Source of the DNA: RGDT01 sp964630925
Lineage (GTDB): Bacteria > Planctomycetota > Planctomycetia > Gemmatales > Gemmataceae
DNA: 64,000 bases
Direction of reading: 5' to 3'
Assembly: GCA_964630925.1 (NCBI GenBank)
Contig: CAZVZK010000035.1
Span: 12,097 to 76,096 of the forward strand
Of the stretch, positions 8,461 to 17,427 are shown in pieces (position 1 is the first letter of the stretch; each line of letters starts with the position of its first letter). The position numbers were made by a program, and so were the translations under genes. The notes under the pieces were generated by a model. That model was not told the origin of the DNA, searched no databases, and was given only the letters and a program-made list of their open reading frames with translations.

Positions 8461-9225
8461 ATGCAAGCGGACGGTGAGCCGAGGCGGGCACCCGCTGACT
8501 GGCAGTTGCCACCGGGCGTCACCCGCCCCCTGTGGGATTATGCCCACTCCCGCGAGGTGGCGCGCGGCCATGACCCCGGCATCGCCGGCACGCCTTTATT
8601 CACCGCCGACATCGACTTCGTCATGAGGCACGCCGGCCCGCCCGGATGGCTGATCGACCTCGGCTGCGGGCCGGGCCGCCTGCTCGCGGCGATGGCCGGG
8701 TGGCGGTGCGTCGGCGTCGATCTGTCGCCGGAGATGCTCGTCGTGGCACGCGAGCGCGTGCCGTCGGCGCATCTGGCCCGGGCCGACCTGGCCCGCCTCG
8801 ACGCCCTCACCGGCGGCTACGACCTCGCCTGCTGCCTGTTCAGCACGCTGGGCATGGTGGCCGGCGTCGAGAACCGCCGGGCGGTGGTCGGGCACGCCTT
8901 CCGCCTGCTGCGTCCGGGAGGCGTCTTCGTGCTGCACGTCCACAACTACTGGTGGAACCTGTGGGAGCCGGCGGGCCGGGCGTGGCTGCTCGGGGATCTG
9001 TGGGGCGGCACCGGCGACAGGCCGATGCCGGCGCACCAGGGCGTGACGGGGCTGACGCTGCACCACTTCACGCGCGGCGAGGCCGTGCGTCTGGTGCGTG
9101 GGGCGGGCTTCGAGATCGTCGAGGTGACGGCGTTGGGGTTGGGAGAGGGGGCGCGGCTGGCGTGGCCATGGTGGTTCGGGCGTCTGCGGGCGTATGGCTA
9201 TCTGATCGCGGCGCGGCGGCCGTGA
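8461..9225 (+). CDS. Class I SAM-dependent methyltransferase
   Basis: The protein carries SAM-binding motif I LIDLGCGPGRLLAA, an acidic end of strand 2 (VGVDLSPEML), the post-I region GYDLACCLFSTLGM, and RLLRPGGVFVLHVHN before strand 5, the layout of Methyltransf_11/25 enzymes. The start is uncertain: ATG 8,461 gives 254 residues, ATG 8,404 would add 19 unconserved residues, and neither has a clear ribosome binding site; the conserved part begins at about DWQLPPGVTRPLWDY. The substrate is unknown. It is divergent from the FHA phosphatase, with only about 95 bases between the two ATGs. Confidence 0.82.
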   Translation: MQADGEPRRAPADWQLPPGVTRPLWDYAHSREVARGHDPGIAGTPLFTADIDFVMRHAGPPGWLIDLGCGPGRLLAAMAGWRCVGVDLSPEMLVVARERVPSAHLARADLARLDALTGGYDLACCLFSTLGMVAGVENRRAVVGHAFRLLRPGGVFVLHVHNYWWNLWEPAGRAWLLGDLWGGTGDRPMPAHQGVTGLTLHHFTRGEAVRLVRGAGFEIVEVTALGLGEGARLAWPWWFGRLRAYGYLIAARRP

Positions 9226-9228
9226 TGA

Positions 9229-9477
9229 TCATTTCCTCGCCTGCCTGCGGCGTTCGCGGATCTCCGCCAGCATCTCAAAGGCATCGAGAGGGACCGACTC
9301 ACCTCTGTCGTAACTGTCGAGCCGGGCCTTGACCTCCTCCATGCAGGCTCGCTCCCACTCCTCGCCCGTGCATTCCTCGCCCGGAGGGTCGAGAGAAGCG
9401 ATCAGGTCATCGGCCAGCGCGACCCGCTCCGCCGCCGGCAGTTTCATGGCCAGCTCCAGCACTTCGGCGCGCGACAT
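9229..9477 (-). CDS. Addiction-module component (TIGR02574-like), orphan
   Basis: The 82-residue protein opens with MSRAEVLELAMKLPAAERVALADDL and continues as an acidic, helical chain with LDPPGEECTGEEWE, ending in a basic RERRRQARK. This matches the small addiction-module component family often found in front of RelE/ParE-type toxins. No toxin gene is adjacent: its 3' end faces the methyltransferase stop only four bases away. It is therefore either an orphan antitoxin or has another regulatory role. It is the last gene of a minus-strand run of small accessory genes. Confidence 0.75.
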   Translation of the reverse strand: MSRAEVLELAMKLPAAERVALADDLIASLDPPGEECTGEEWERACMEEVKARLDSYDRGESVPLDAFEMLAEIRERRRQARK

Positions 9478-9559
9478 GGTGGGATGCTCCCTGGATCGTG
9501 GCGACGACGCCGGTCAGGATACAACGCGGGCGTACAACACACCAGCCACGCCCGCCGGG

Positions 9560-10192
9560 TCAGCCCGGCAGCCCGAGGCGGACGGCCAGGGCCGGATCGC
9601 CTGGCCTGTACACCTCCTCACGCGGCGTCTCCAGCGACGAGAGCCTGCTGCCCATCCGCCCGCGCTGCTCGGCCACGAAGGCGCTCAGGTCGATGACCTC
9701 TAGCAATTCGCGCTGCCCGAACGACTCCAGGGCGCGGCCACGCAGGCCGAGCTGGATGGCCCGGCGTTCGAGTTTCGTCCCTCCGGGGTGGTGGTCTGGA
9801 TCCCATTGCAGACGCACATCCGACGCGGAGACAGCACGCTCCCATTCCGCCTCATCCGCGTGCAGCCTCTTGTCCCACTTCGAGGGCACGGCCTCGGCGA
9901 GCAAGGAGTCGAAGAACGCGCGACGCAGCCGCAGGGCCAGCGTCAGCTCCTGGTCGGGCTTGGTGCCCCAGCCGGAGCGGTACATCATCCACAGGAAGTT
10001 GGTCTTGATCCAGCTCATCCGCCCGTAACTGAACTCGCCGCCGAACCGCCCGTGGGCCACGGCGAATTGGGCGATGGAGGGGCGATATGCCTGGTAGACG
10101 ATGATCGTCTCGGCGTCGCAGTGGGCGAGGATGTGCCGGCCCTCGGCGGGCCACCGCCTCACCTGCTCAAGATACGGCTCGGTGGTGAGCAT
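9560..10192 (-). CDS. DUF4291 family protein
   Basis: The 210-residue protein has the family signature DAETIIVYQAYRPSIAQFAV near the N-terminus, followed by RMSWIKTNFLWMMYRSGW and LQWDPDHHPGG...RRAIQLGLRG. These are the conserved blocks of DUF4291, a family of unknown function found in bacteria and fungi. The start at 10,192 gives the expected full length. It lies 32 bases downstream of the DUF4288 gene and 82 bases upstream of the addiction component on the same strand, so the three may be co-transcribed. No enzymatic role is known to me. Confidence 0.85.
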   Translation of the reverse strand: MLTTEPYLEQVRRWPAEGRHILAHCDAETIIVYQAYRPSIAQFAVAHGRFGGEFSYGRMSWIKTNFLWMMYRSGWGTKPDQELTLALRLRRAFFDSLLAEAVPSKWDKRLHADEAEWERAVSASDVRLQWDPDHHPGGTKLERRAIQLGLRGRALESFGQRELLEVIDLSAFVAEQRGRMGSRLSSLETPREEVYRPGDPALAVRLGLPG

Positions 10193-10224
10193 GGGGTGTC
10201 GCCGGGGGCTGATATGAGTGGCCT

Positions 10225-10620
10225 TCAGGCCGGCACGCCTTCGGGCTTGTCGGCGAAACGGTCGGCTGCGGTGAGCGTGACCGGCTCCCCTCTGGCGTAC
10301 TTGAGGACGCTCTGCTCGGAGTCGAGCTGGATCTCGGTGAAAGTGATCTCCGCCCCGTCATCCGGGCGCCCCGCTGACTCGCAAGAGGTCAGTTTGCGCA
10401 CGCCGGCGAAGACCCAGCGGGCGGGCCTACCGCCCCACCGGAAGCTCTCGTCCTCCTCGGCGTCCTCGCGCCCCCGCCGTTCGGCCTTCTCAAAGGCCTC
10501 GCGTTCATCGCCGGCCTTGATCAGGACCACGTTCTCCCACGCCGTGTATCGGTCCTGCTTCTCGTGGCGGAGTTTGACGTACATCACGAGATGTGCCGCG
10601 AACCATCTGGCCCTGGCCAT
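10225..10620 (-). CDS. DUF4288 family protein
   Basis: I start this 131-residue protein at the ATG at 10,620, after GGAGC, giving MARARWFAAHLVMYVKLRHE. It shows the features of small DUF4288 proteins: an N-terminal strand (WFAAHLVMYVK), AWENVVLIKAGDEREAFEKAERRG in the middle, and WVFAGVRKLTSC later. The family appears in accessory and conflict-type neighbourhoods but has no known function. The start codon lies two bases after the TAA of the small interrupted frame upstream, so translation may be coupled. Confidence 0.75.
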   Translation of the reverse strand: MARARWFAAHLVMYVKLRHEKQDRYTAWENVVLIKAGDEREAFEKAERRGREDAEEDESFRWGGRPARWVFAGVRKLTSCESAGRPDDGAEITFTEIQLDSEQSVLKYARGEPVTLTAADRFADKPEGVPA

Positions 10621-10715
10621 GATTAGCTCCCTCGCTTCCGCTTGTTCCGACAACCGAGGTACTTCTGGGCCTTGATGATGTCGCGTTCCCGTTTCGCGTT
10701 CCTGTCGCTTCTGGC

Positions 10716-10826
10716 CTATCGGAGCATCCGGGCGAGGACGGTGCAGACGTGTTCATCCAACCGAGCGGCCTCGCGCCGGGCCTCGTCCGTGATGTAGTTC
10801 TCGCCCGATTCAGGGGCCTTCGTCAT
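10716..10826 (-). CDS. Small ORF (36 aa) ending in amber, frame continues beyond
   Basis: The start at 10,826 has a near-perfect Shine-Dalgarno (AAGGAGG, six bases upstream) and lies about 45 bases after a strong -10. The product MTKAPESGENYITDEA... is acidic then helical. The frame stops at TAG (10,718-10,716) but stays open afterwards for 30 codons, encoding a highly charged stretch ending YLGCRNKRKRGS and a TAA at 10,625-10,623, just before the DUF4288 ATG. It may be a real 36-residue protein, a 67-residue gene with a nonsense mutation, or a case of stop readthrough. No family recognised. Confidence 0.5.
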   Translation of the reverse strand: MTKAPESGENYITDEARREAARLDEHVCTVLARMLR

Positions 10827-10869
10827 CCGCCCTCCTTGCGAGCTGACCCGCCAGACTTCAAGCCCACTG

Positions 10870-10898
10870 ATTGTACCCCGCCGGGGGCCGTCACACAA
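10870..10898 (-). promoter_or_regulatory. Sigma70-like promoter of the DUF4288/DUF4291 cluster
   Basis: On the minus strand: -35 TTGTGT (10,898-10,893), 17-bp spacer, -10 TACAAT (10,875-10,870). It precedes the small ORF start by about 45 bases and could drive the run down to the addiction component. Confidence 0.6.
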
Positions 10899-11016
10899 TC
10901 GCCGCGGGCCTGGCATGTGCCCGGCGGCCGGCACGCCGCTCGCTGTCCAATCTCATCACTCCCGTCAAACTCGGCCTCCTCCGGGGCCGCCCGGCCTGAT
11001 CGTGCCCATTGACCCA

Positions 11017-11045
11017 TTGCGGACGGGGCCGGGCCCCCGTATAAT
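11017..11045 (+). promoter_or_regulatory. Promoter upstream of ffh
   Basis: -35 TTGCGG (11,017-11,022), 17-bp spacer, and a perfect -10 TATAAT (11,040-11,045). The predicted leader before the ffh ATG is about 70 bases. A TTGACC at 11,009 is too far from the -10 to be the partner. Confidence 0.65.
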
Positions 11046-11123
11046 CCTTGATTCACGCTCCCCGGAAGGCCATGCGCGGGCCCGGCCGCCGGCACCCGTG
11101 GGGCGTCATCGTGAGGCGGGACC

Positions 11124-12563
<1,440 letters not shown>

Positions 12564-12650
12564 TACGACATCGGCCGGTGAGGGCGCTCCTCCGCCCGGA
12601 GGGTGGGGGCCGTGCCCGTGCCGTCTTTTCCATTGATGAGGGTCCCGACC

Positions 12651-12950
12651 GTGGCTGTTCGCATCCGGATGAAGCAGATGGGCCGCAAGCACCGGCACTA
12701 CTACCGAATCGTGGCCATCGACCACGAGCAGGCCCGCGACGGCCGCGTGCTGGAGGAGCTGGGCTCCTACGACCCGCACGTCAAGAATAAGGACGAGCGC
12801 GTCAAGCTCGTGCCGAACCGCATTGAATACTGGATGTCGGTCGGCGCCCTGCCTTCCGAGAACGTGGCCATCTTCCTCAAGAAGTTCATGGACCGCGAGA
12901 AGCAGCGGGCCGCCGAGAAGGCCGCCACGACGCAGGCACCTTCGGCGTAG
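12651..12950 (+). CDS. rpsP: 30S ribosomal protein S16
   Basis: The protein is 99 residues from a GTG start, chosen because S16 begins VAVRIRMKQMGRKHRHYYRIV and because GAGGG lies seven bases upstream; an in-frame ATG at 12,636 would add five residues. The body LEELGSYDPHVK...NRIEYWMSVGALPSENVA is diagnostic. S16 binds 16S rRNA early in 30S assembly. The C-terminal tail is Ala-rich. The stop TAG lies inside a palindromic repeat (12,947-13,002) that separates it from trmD. In many bacteria rimM sits in this gap, but it is absent here. Confidence 0.96.
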   Translation: MAVRIRMKQMGRKHRHYYRIVAIDHEQARDGRVLEELGSYDPHVKNKDERVKLVPNRIEYWMSVGALPSENVAIFLKKFMDREKQRAAEKAATTQAPSA

Positions 12951-13002
12951 GGCAGGCCGCCCGCCCGCCAGGTGCGTCGGCAGGCCTAGAGGCCTGCCCT
13001 AC
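12947..13002. repeat. Palindromic repeat (GTAGGGCAGGC family), copy 1
   Basis: The outer arms GTAGGGCAGGCC (12,947-12,958) and GGCCTGCCCTAC (12,991-13,002) are perfect inverted repeats. An inner hairpin GGCAGGCCT / AGGCCTGCC (12,979-12,998) can also form. The left arm contains the rpsP stop codon. A related copy lies at 29,963. In this position it could act as an RNA hairpin attenuating trmD-rplS, but there is no T-tract. Confidence 0.6.
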
Positions 13003-13040
13003 GGGGGTCGGGAGAGACACCGCCGCCGGGATGGTGTATG

Positions 13041-13748
13041 ATGCGTTTCGACGTGCTGACGCTGTTCCCGGAGATCTTCGCCGGCTACCTGACGCAGAGC
13101 CTGCTCAAGCTGGCGATCGACGGCGGCCTCGTCTCCATCCACGCCTGGGACATCCGCCGGTGGGCCACGGGGAAGCACAGGAGCGTGGATGACCGGCCCT
13201 TCGGCGGCGGGCCGGGCATGGTGATGATGTGTGAGCCGGTGGTCGCCGCCGCCGAGGCCGTCCGGGCGATGGATCCCGAGCCCGGCGAGCTGCTGATGAT
13301 GACGCCGACCGGCCGACGCCTGACGCAGCCGCTGGTCAAGGAGCTATCGACGAGGAAGCGATTAATCCTGCTGTGCGGGAGGTACGAGGGGTTCGACGAG
13401 CGTATCCGGCAGACGCTGAGGCCGACGGAGGTCTCCATCGGGGACTTCATCTGCAACGGCGGCGAGGTGCCGGCGATGGTGGTGATCGACACCGTGGTGA
13501 GGTATGTCCCGGGCGTCCTCGGCGACCCGGAGAGCCTGGCGGAGGAGTCGCACAACGACCCCGGCCGGCTGGAGTACCCGCAGTACACGCGGCCCCGGAC
13601 CTTCCGGGGCATGGAGGTGCCGGAGGTGCTTCTGGGCGGGAACCACCAGGCGGTGGCCCGCTGGCGCGAGGAACAGTCCCGCCTGCGTTCGCGGCAGGCC
13701 AACGAGACAACGAGCGAGAAAGAGGAGGGAACGAGCCATGAAGAATAG
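13041..13748 (+). CDS. trmD: tRNA (guanine-N1-)-methyltransferase
   Basis: TrmD methylates G37 of tRNAs, preventing frameshifting, with S-adenosylmethionine bound in a deep trefoil knot. The 235-residue protein starts MRFDVLTLFPEIF; the preceding ATG at 13,038 is an equally possible start. Diagnostic stretches are DDRPFGGGPGMVMM, LLCGRYEGFDERI, SIGDFICNGGEVPAM and LLGGNHQAVARWREEQS. The usual GDY(V/I)LSGGE appears here as GDFICNGGE. Its 3' end overlaps the rplS start by 11 bases. Confidence 0.95.
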   Translation: MRFDVLTLFPEIFAGYLTQSLLKLAIDGGLVSIHAWDIRRWATGKHRSVDDRPFGGGPGMVMMCEPVVAAAEAVRAMDPEPGELLMMTPTGRRLTQPLVKELSTRKRLILLCGRYEGFDERIRQTLRPTEVSIGDFICNGGEVPAMVVIDTVVRYVPGVLGDPESLAEESHNDPGRLEYPQYTRPRTFRGMEVPEVLLGGNHQAVARWREEQSRLRSRQANETTSEKEEGTSHEE

Positions 13749-14163
13749 GTTGATGGCCGCCGTCGAGGACGCCGGCCTGCGCAAGGACCTGCCCCGCGTG
13801 CAGGTCGGCGACACCATCGACGTGCATCAACGCATCCTCGAGGGCCAAAAGGAGCGCGTGCAGGTCTTCAACGGCGTGGTCATCGCCATCTCGGGCGAGG
13901 GCATCCGCGAGATGATCACGGTGCGGCGCATCGTGCAGAACGAGGGCGTCGAGCGCATCTTCCCCCTTCATTCGCCGAAGATCGCCAAGATCGAGGTGAA
14001 GCGTACCGGCGTCGTCCGCCGCGCCAAGCTGTACTACCTCCGCAAGCGTGTCGGCAAGGCCACGCGCCTCCGCGAGAAGAAGGCCGTCATCGTGCCGGGG
14101 TCGGCGCAGGACGTGGCCCGCAGGCCGGGCGGCAAGAAGAAGAAGACCGAGGCGACGGAGTGA
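13738..14163 (+). CDS. rplS: 50S ribosomal protein L19
   Basis: L19 lies at the 30S-50S interface. The start at 13,738 follows AGAGGAGGG and overlaps the end of trmD. The 141 residues include the conserved PRVQVGDTIDVHQRILEG, KERVQVFNGVVIAI, ERIFPLHSPKIAKIEV and RRAKLYYLRKRVGKATR. The C-terminus is extended by about 25 basic residues ending KKKKTEATE, beyond the usual 115-120. It is followed four bases later by yraN. Confidence 0.97.
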   Translation: MKNRLMAAVEDAGLRKDLPRVQVGDTIDVHQRILEGQKERVQVFNGVVIAISGEGIREMITVRRIVQNEGVERIFPLHSPKIAKIEVKRTGVVRRAKLYYLRKRVGKATRLREKKAVIVPGSAQDVARRPGGKKKKTEATE

Positions 14164-14167
14164 CCCC

Positions 14168-14575
14168 GTGTCCGACCCCCGCGAGCCCTGGTGGCGGCGC
14201 TGGTTCGGCTCGCGCTCGGAGCGGGCCGCCGAGCGTTTCCTCACCGGGCTGGGGATGCGGATCCTCGCCCGCAACGTGAGCTACCGTGACGGCGAGATCG
14301 ACCTCGTGGCCCTCGACGGCCCCGAGGTGGTCTTCGCCGAGGTGCGTTCCACCGCGGGCGACGACATGGAGAAGATCTCCCAGTCGGTCGATGCCGCCAA
14401 GCAACGCAAGCTGACGCAGGCAGCCCTGGCGTGGATGCAGGAGGCCGGCCTGCTGGAGCATTCCGCCCGCTTCGACGTGCTGCTCCTCAGCTGGCCGAAG
14501 GGCGCGAGTGAACCTCGGATCGAGCACGTGCCTCATGCCTTCGAGGCCGCCGGACGGTGGCAGATGTTCTCGTAG
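14168..14575 (+). CDS. YraN family (UPF0102) nuclease-like protein
   Basis: The 135-residue frame starts at GTG 14,168, four bases after the rplS stop. It has the YraN pattern: SERAAERFLTGLGMRILARNVSYRDGEIDLVALDG, then VVFAEVRST, matching the endonuclease-like fold of the family (usually GEIDLI...VFVEVK). Lys of the EVK motif is Arg here. The role is unknown; in many genomes it sits beside rnhB or the trmD-rplS block. The last residues MFS and the stop TAG lie in the first bases of a palindromic repeat, so the C-terminus may have been reshaped by insertion. Confidence 0.85.
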   Translation: MSDPREPWWRRWFGSRSERAAERFLTGLGMRILARNVSYRDGEIDLVALDGPEVVFAEVRSTAGDDMEKISQSVDAAKQRKLTQAALAWMQEAGLLEHSARFDVLLLSWPKGASEPRIEHVPHAFEAAGRWQMFS

Positions 14576-14632
14576 AGCACGCTTCCAGCGTGCTCCGAAG
14601 CAAGCACGCTGGAAGCGTGCTCTACGGTAACA
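14568..14632. repeat. Palindromic repeat (GTAGAGCACGC family), copy 1
   Basis: Two 23-base arms (14,572-14,594 and 14,603-14,625) are perfect reverse complements around the 8-base loop CCGAAGCA; the arms begin GTAGAGCACGC and end GCGTGCTCTAC. Each arm also contains its own small palindrome AGCACGC-TTCCA-GCGTGCT. The left arm carries the stop codon of yraN. Related copies are at 55,978 and 58,748. It can fold as a very stable hairpin and may terminate or stabilise the yraN transcript. Confidence 0.75.
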
Positions 14633-14647
14633 GCCGACGGAGCAGCC

Positions 14648-15841
14648 ATGTCCGCCGATCACTTCGACCGACTCGTCGCCGGCTGCCCGCAGGTCATCGA
14701 ACGCGCCGACCTCCTCGCCAAACTCAAGTCCGGCAAGCCCCTCCGCGTCAAGTACGGCATCGACCCCACAGGCATCGACGTCCACCTCGGCCACACCGTC
14801 CCCCTCCGGAAGTTACGCCTCTTCCAGGAGCTGGGGCACCAGGCCGTCCTCATCATCGGCAACTACACGGCTCTCGTCGGCGACCCCTCGGGCCGCGACC
14901 AGACGCGCGCCCGGCTGACGGAGGCGCAGGTCGAGGCCAACGCCCGCGACTACCTTACGCAGGTGGCCAGGGTCATCGACATCACGCGCACCGAGGTGCG
15001 GTTCAACGGCGAGTGGTTCTCGCGGTTCTCGTTCCTCGACGTGATGGCGATGACGGGCCGGATCACGGTCCAGCGTATGCTGGAGCGCGATGATTTCGCG
15101 AACCGACTCGCGAACGAGACGCCGATCTCGCTGCACGAGTGCCTGTACCCGCTCATGCAGGGCCATGACTCCGTGGAGATCAGGGCCGACGTGGAGCTGG
15201 GCGGCACCGAGCAGCTCTTCAACCTCATGATGGGCCGACGGCTACAGGAGGCCGCCGGCCAGCCGCCACAGGTGTGCATGACGCTGCCGATCCTGCGCGG
15301 CCTCGACGGCGTCCGCCGCATGGGCAAGAGCCTGGGCAACTTCGTCGGCATCGGCATGCCGGCGCAGGAGCAGTTCGACCGCACCATGAGCATCCCGGAT
15401 GCCATCCTGGAAGAGTGGTTCACGCTGCTGACCGACCGACGCCCTGAGGAGTTCAACGCCCTCATCGCGTCCAACCCGTTTGAGGCGAAGAAACAGCTAG
15501 GTGGGGACATCGTTTCTTTCTACCACGGACGCGACTGCGCCACGGCGGCGCGCGAAGGGTTTGAGAGCCGCTTCCAGAAGAAGCAGGACCCGTCCGACAT
15601 CCCCGACGCCGACCTACCCGCCGACCAGATCAAGGACGGCAAGATGCCGGCGGCCCTGCTCATCCGGGCGCTCGGCCTCGCCCCGAGCAACAACGAGGCC
15701 CGGCGTCTGGTGCAGGGAGGCGGTGTCAACATCGGGCCGGATCGCACGAAGCTCACCGACCCGAATTGCCCCGTCGATGTGGCGACGGGGCTGATCGTCC
15801 GCGTCGGCAGCCGCAAGATCGTCCGCGTGCGGGTGGTGTGA
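14648..15841 (+). CDS. tyrS: Tyrosyl-tRNA synthetase
   Basis: TyrS charges tRNA-Tyr. The 397-residue protein has the class I signature as HLGH (GIDPTGIDVHLGHTVPLRKL), the tRNA/ATP loop as RRMGKSLGN in the KMSKS position, and a C-terminal S4-like RNA-binding domain (about 330-395, SNNEARRLVQGGGVNIG). The length and HLGH/RMGKS variants match the TyrZ-like group more than E. coli TyrS. The stop overlaps the ATG of the phosphopantetheinyl transferase by one base. Confidence 0.95.
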   Translation: MSADHFDRLVAGCPQVIERADLLAKLKSGKPLRVKYGIDPTGIDVHLGHTVPLRKLRLFQELGHQAVLIIGNYTALVGDPSGRDQTRARLTEAQVEANARDYLTQVARVIDITRTEVRFNGEWFSRFSFLDVMAMTGRITVQRMLERDDFANRLANETPISLHECLYPLMQGHDSVEIRADVELGGTEQLFNLMMGRRLQEAAGQPPQVCMTLPILRGLDGVRRMGKSLGNFVGIGMPAQEQFDRTMSIPDAILEEWFTLLTDRRPEEFNALIASNPFEAKKQLGGDIVSFYHGRDCATAAREGFESRFQKKQDPSDIPDADLPADQIKDGKMPAALLIRALGLAPSNNEARRLVQGGGVNIGPDRTKLTDPNCPVDVATGLIVRVGSRKIVRVRVV

Positions 15842-16497
15842 TGGACCTCAAGGCCGGTGAGGTCCACGTCTGGACGTTCGCCCTCGCCGACGCCCCCGAC
15901 CTCACCGCCCTCCTGTCGCCGGACGAGCGCACGCGGGCCGGGCGCTACCTCCACGCCGACGCTCGCCGTCAGTTCACCGCCGCCCGCGGCGGGCTTCGGC
16001 TCCTCCTGTCGCGCTACCTCGGCACGCCGCCGGAGCGCATCACGTTCACCGCCACGGGTAACGGCAAGCCGGCCACGGCGGGGGTGTCGTTCAACGTCTC
16101 GCACTCGCACGAGGTCGCCCTGATCGCCGTGGCGTGCGGCATCGAGCTGGGCGTGGACGTGGAGTGCGTGCGTCCGCGCGAGTCGTGGCCGGACATGGCG
16201 CGGCGGTTCTTCACGCCGGGCGAGGCGGCGCGGTGTGTCGATCTGCTCTCCTTCTACCACACCTGGGTGCGGAAGGAGGCGTTCCTGAAGGCGCTGGGGT
16301 TGGGCCTATCTCACGGGCTGGAGCGGTTCGCCGTCAGCGTCCCGCCCGACGACCCCGCACGCATCCTGTATATCGACGGCGACGAGGCGGCGGCCCGGCG
16401 CTGGACGCTCGCGGAGCTATCCCCGGCGGACGGCTACGTGGGCGCACTGGCGGCGGAGGGGCCGCTGGCGATCTCACACCGCCGGTGGGCGTGGTGA
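15841..16497 (+). CDS. 4'-phosphopantetheinyl transferase (Sfp-like)
   Basis: Enzymes of this superfamily transfer 4'-phosphopantetheine from CoA to a Ser of acyl, peptidyl or aryl carrier proteins. The ATG shares a base with the tyrS stop (TGATG), so the two are coupled. The 218-residue product has the Sfp layout: YLHADARRQFTAARGGLRLLLSRYL, SFNVSHSHEVALIAV, the Mg2+-binding ELGVDVECVRP, and WVRKEAFLKALGLGLS. It is thus likely to modify secondary-metabolite or fatty-acid carrier proteins; no polyketide or peptide synthetase is in the window. The 3' end overlaps the next, convergent gene by 24 bases. Confidence 0.9.
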   Translation: MDLKAGEVHVWTFALADAPDLTALLSPDERTRAGRYLHADARRQFTAARGGLRLLLSRYLGTPPERITFTATGNGKPATAGVSFNVSHSHEVALIAVACGIELGVDVECVRPRESWPDMARRFFTPGEAARCVDLLSFYHTWVRKEAFLKALGLGLSHGLERFAVSVPPDDPARILYIDGDEAAARRWTLAELSPADGYVGALAAEGPLAISHRRWAW

Positions 16498-16848
16498 GGG
16501 CGGGGCGAGCTGCCCGGTGGATTCCTTCTCGCGGTGCCGCTTCGCGGCCTCGCTTACCCTCTCGATGGCCTTCGGGAGAAACAGCGCCATCATCAGCAGA
16601 GGGAGGCAGATAACCGCCCATTCGATGGGGTTCATCCATCCGGACTTGACCATCAAGAGATAGAAGCCCGCAACGCCAACGAAACCCACGAGAGCCTGGC
16701 CCGGCATCGACCCGAGCCAACCCACGATCAGGCAGATGATGGCGAAGACGAGCAGAACGCAGAGTACGAAAGTTGCCTCGTACGGATCTGTTCGGGGGGG
16801 GTCGTCCGCCGGTGCCGGCGAGGGATCAGGAGGTTTCGCCGGACTCAT
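16474..16848 (-). CDS. Small membrane protein, unknown
   Basis: The start at 16,848 follows GGGGAGG. The 124-residue protein has a Pro-rich cytoplasmic start (PAKPPDPSPAPADD) and three hydrophobic segments: FVLCVLLVFAIICLIVGWL, ALVGFVGVAGFYLLMV and AVICLPLLMMALFL. A charged tail follows. No family recognised. It lies 13 bases downstream of the ACT-domain gene, suggesting co-transcription, and overlaps the 3' end of the convergent phosphopantetheinyl transferase gene. Confidence 0.7.
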   Translation of the reverse strand: MSPAKPPDPSPAPADDPPRTDPYEATFVLCVLLVFAIICLIVGWLGSMPGQALVGFVGVAGFYLLMVKSGWMNPIEWAVICLPLLMMALFLPKAIERVSEAAKRHREKESTGQLAPPSPRPPAV

Positions 16849-16861
16849 GCCTCCCCTCACG

Positions 16862-17374
16862 TCAACGCAGGTCGTCGTCGGTCTTGAGGTCGTTCTCGGT
16901 GAACAGGGTGAAGCCCATGCGCTGCAGCACCTGCGAGGCCGTCTCGTGGTCCTCGACGTACAGCGCCAGCGCCGAGTGCCCATGCGGGCCGACCAGCAGC
17001 GGGTAGGCGTAGTGGATGCCGATCTCCGCACCGAGCAGCGCCTTGCAGATCTTCACCAGCGGCTGGTCATCCTCGGGCAGCTCGACGACGAGCAGATCGC
17101 TCTCGGTGACGGGCAGCTTGTGGCGGTCGAAGATCTCGCGGGCGCGCTCCGGGTCGCTGAGGACCATGCGGATGATGGCGCAGTCCGCCGAATCGACCAC
17201 GGTGAGCGAGACGATCTTGATGTCGGTCGTCTCGAAGCGACGGACGACGTTCAACAGGTTTCCGACCCGGTTCTCGACGAAGACGTTGAACTGGCGCACG
17301 CTCGGGTAGTCGCGCCCGCGCGCCGTCTCGAAGCCGACGCCCCCGCCCTCGCCCTCATCCTGGCCGCCGTGCAT
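16862..17374 (-). CDS. ACT-domain protein
   Basis: The 170-residue protein contains two ACT-like modules: the first opens QFNVFVENRVGNLLNVVRRFETTDIKIVSLTVVDSADCAIIRMV and the second ends HSALALYVEDHETASQVLQRMGF. This beta-alpha-beta regulatory fold binds small ligands, usually amino acids. Stand-alone double-ACT proteins occur in many bacteria without assigned role; here no catalytic domain is fused. The first 25 residues are low-complexity, so a later start is possible. Confidence 0.8.
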   Translation of the reverse strand: MHGGQDEGEGGGVGFETARGRDYPSVRQFNVFVENRVGNLLNVVRRFETTDIKIVSLTVVDSADCAIIRMVLSDPERAREIFDRHKLPVTESDLLVVELPEDDQPLVKICKALLGAEIGIHYAYPLLVGPHGHSALALYVEDHETASQVLQRMGFTLFTENDLKTDDDLR

Positions 17375-17427
17375 GCGTTACACTCCTGGGCGTTCCCGCC
17401 CATGTTACGGCATCGCGGCGGGCCGCG

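Noticed and set aside
11009..11014. TTGACC as the -35 of ffh
   Set aside because: It lies 25 bases from the TATAAT. The TTGCGG at 11,017 has the right 17-base spacing.
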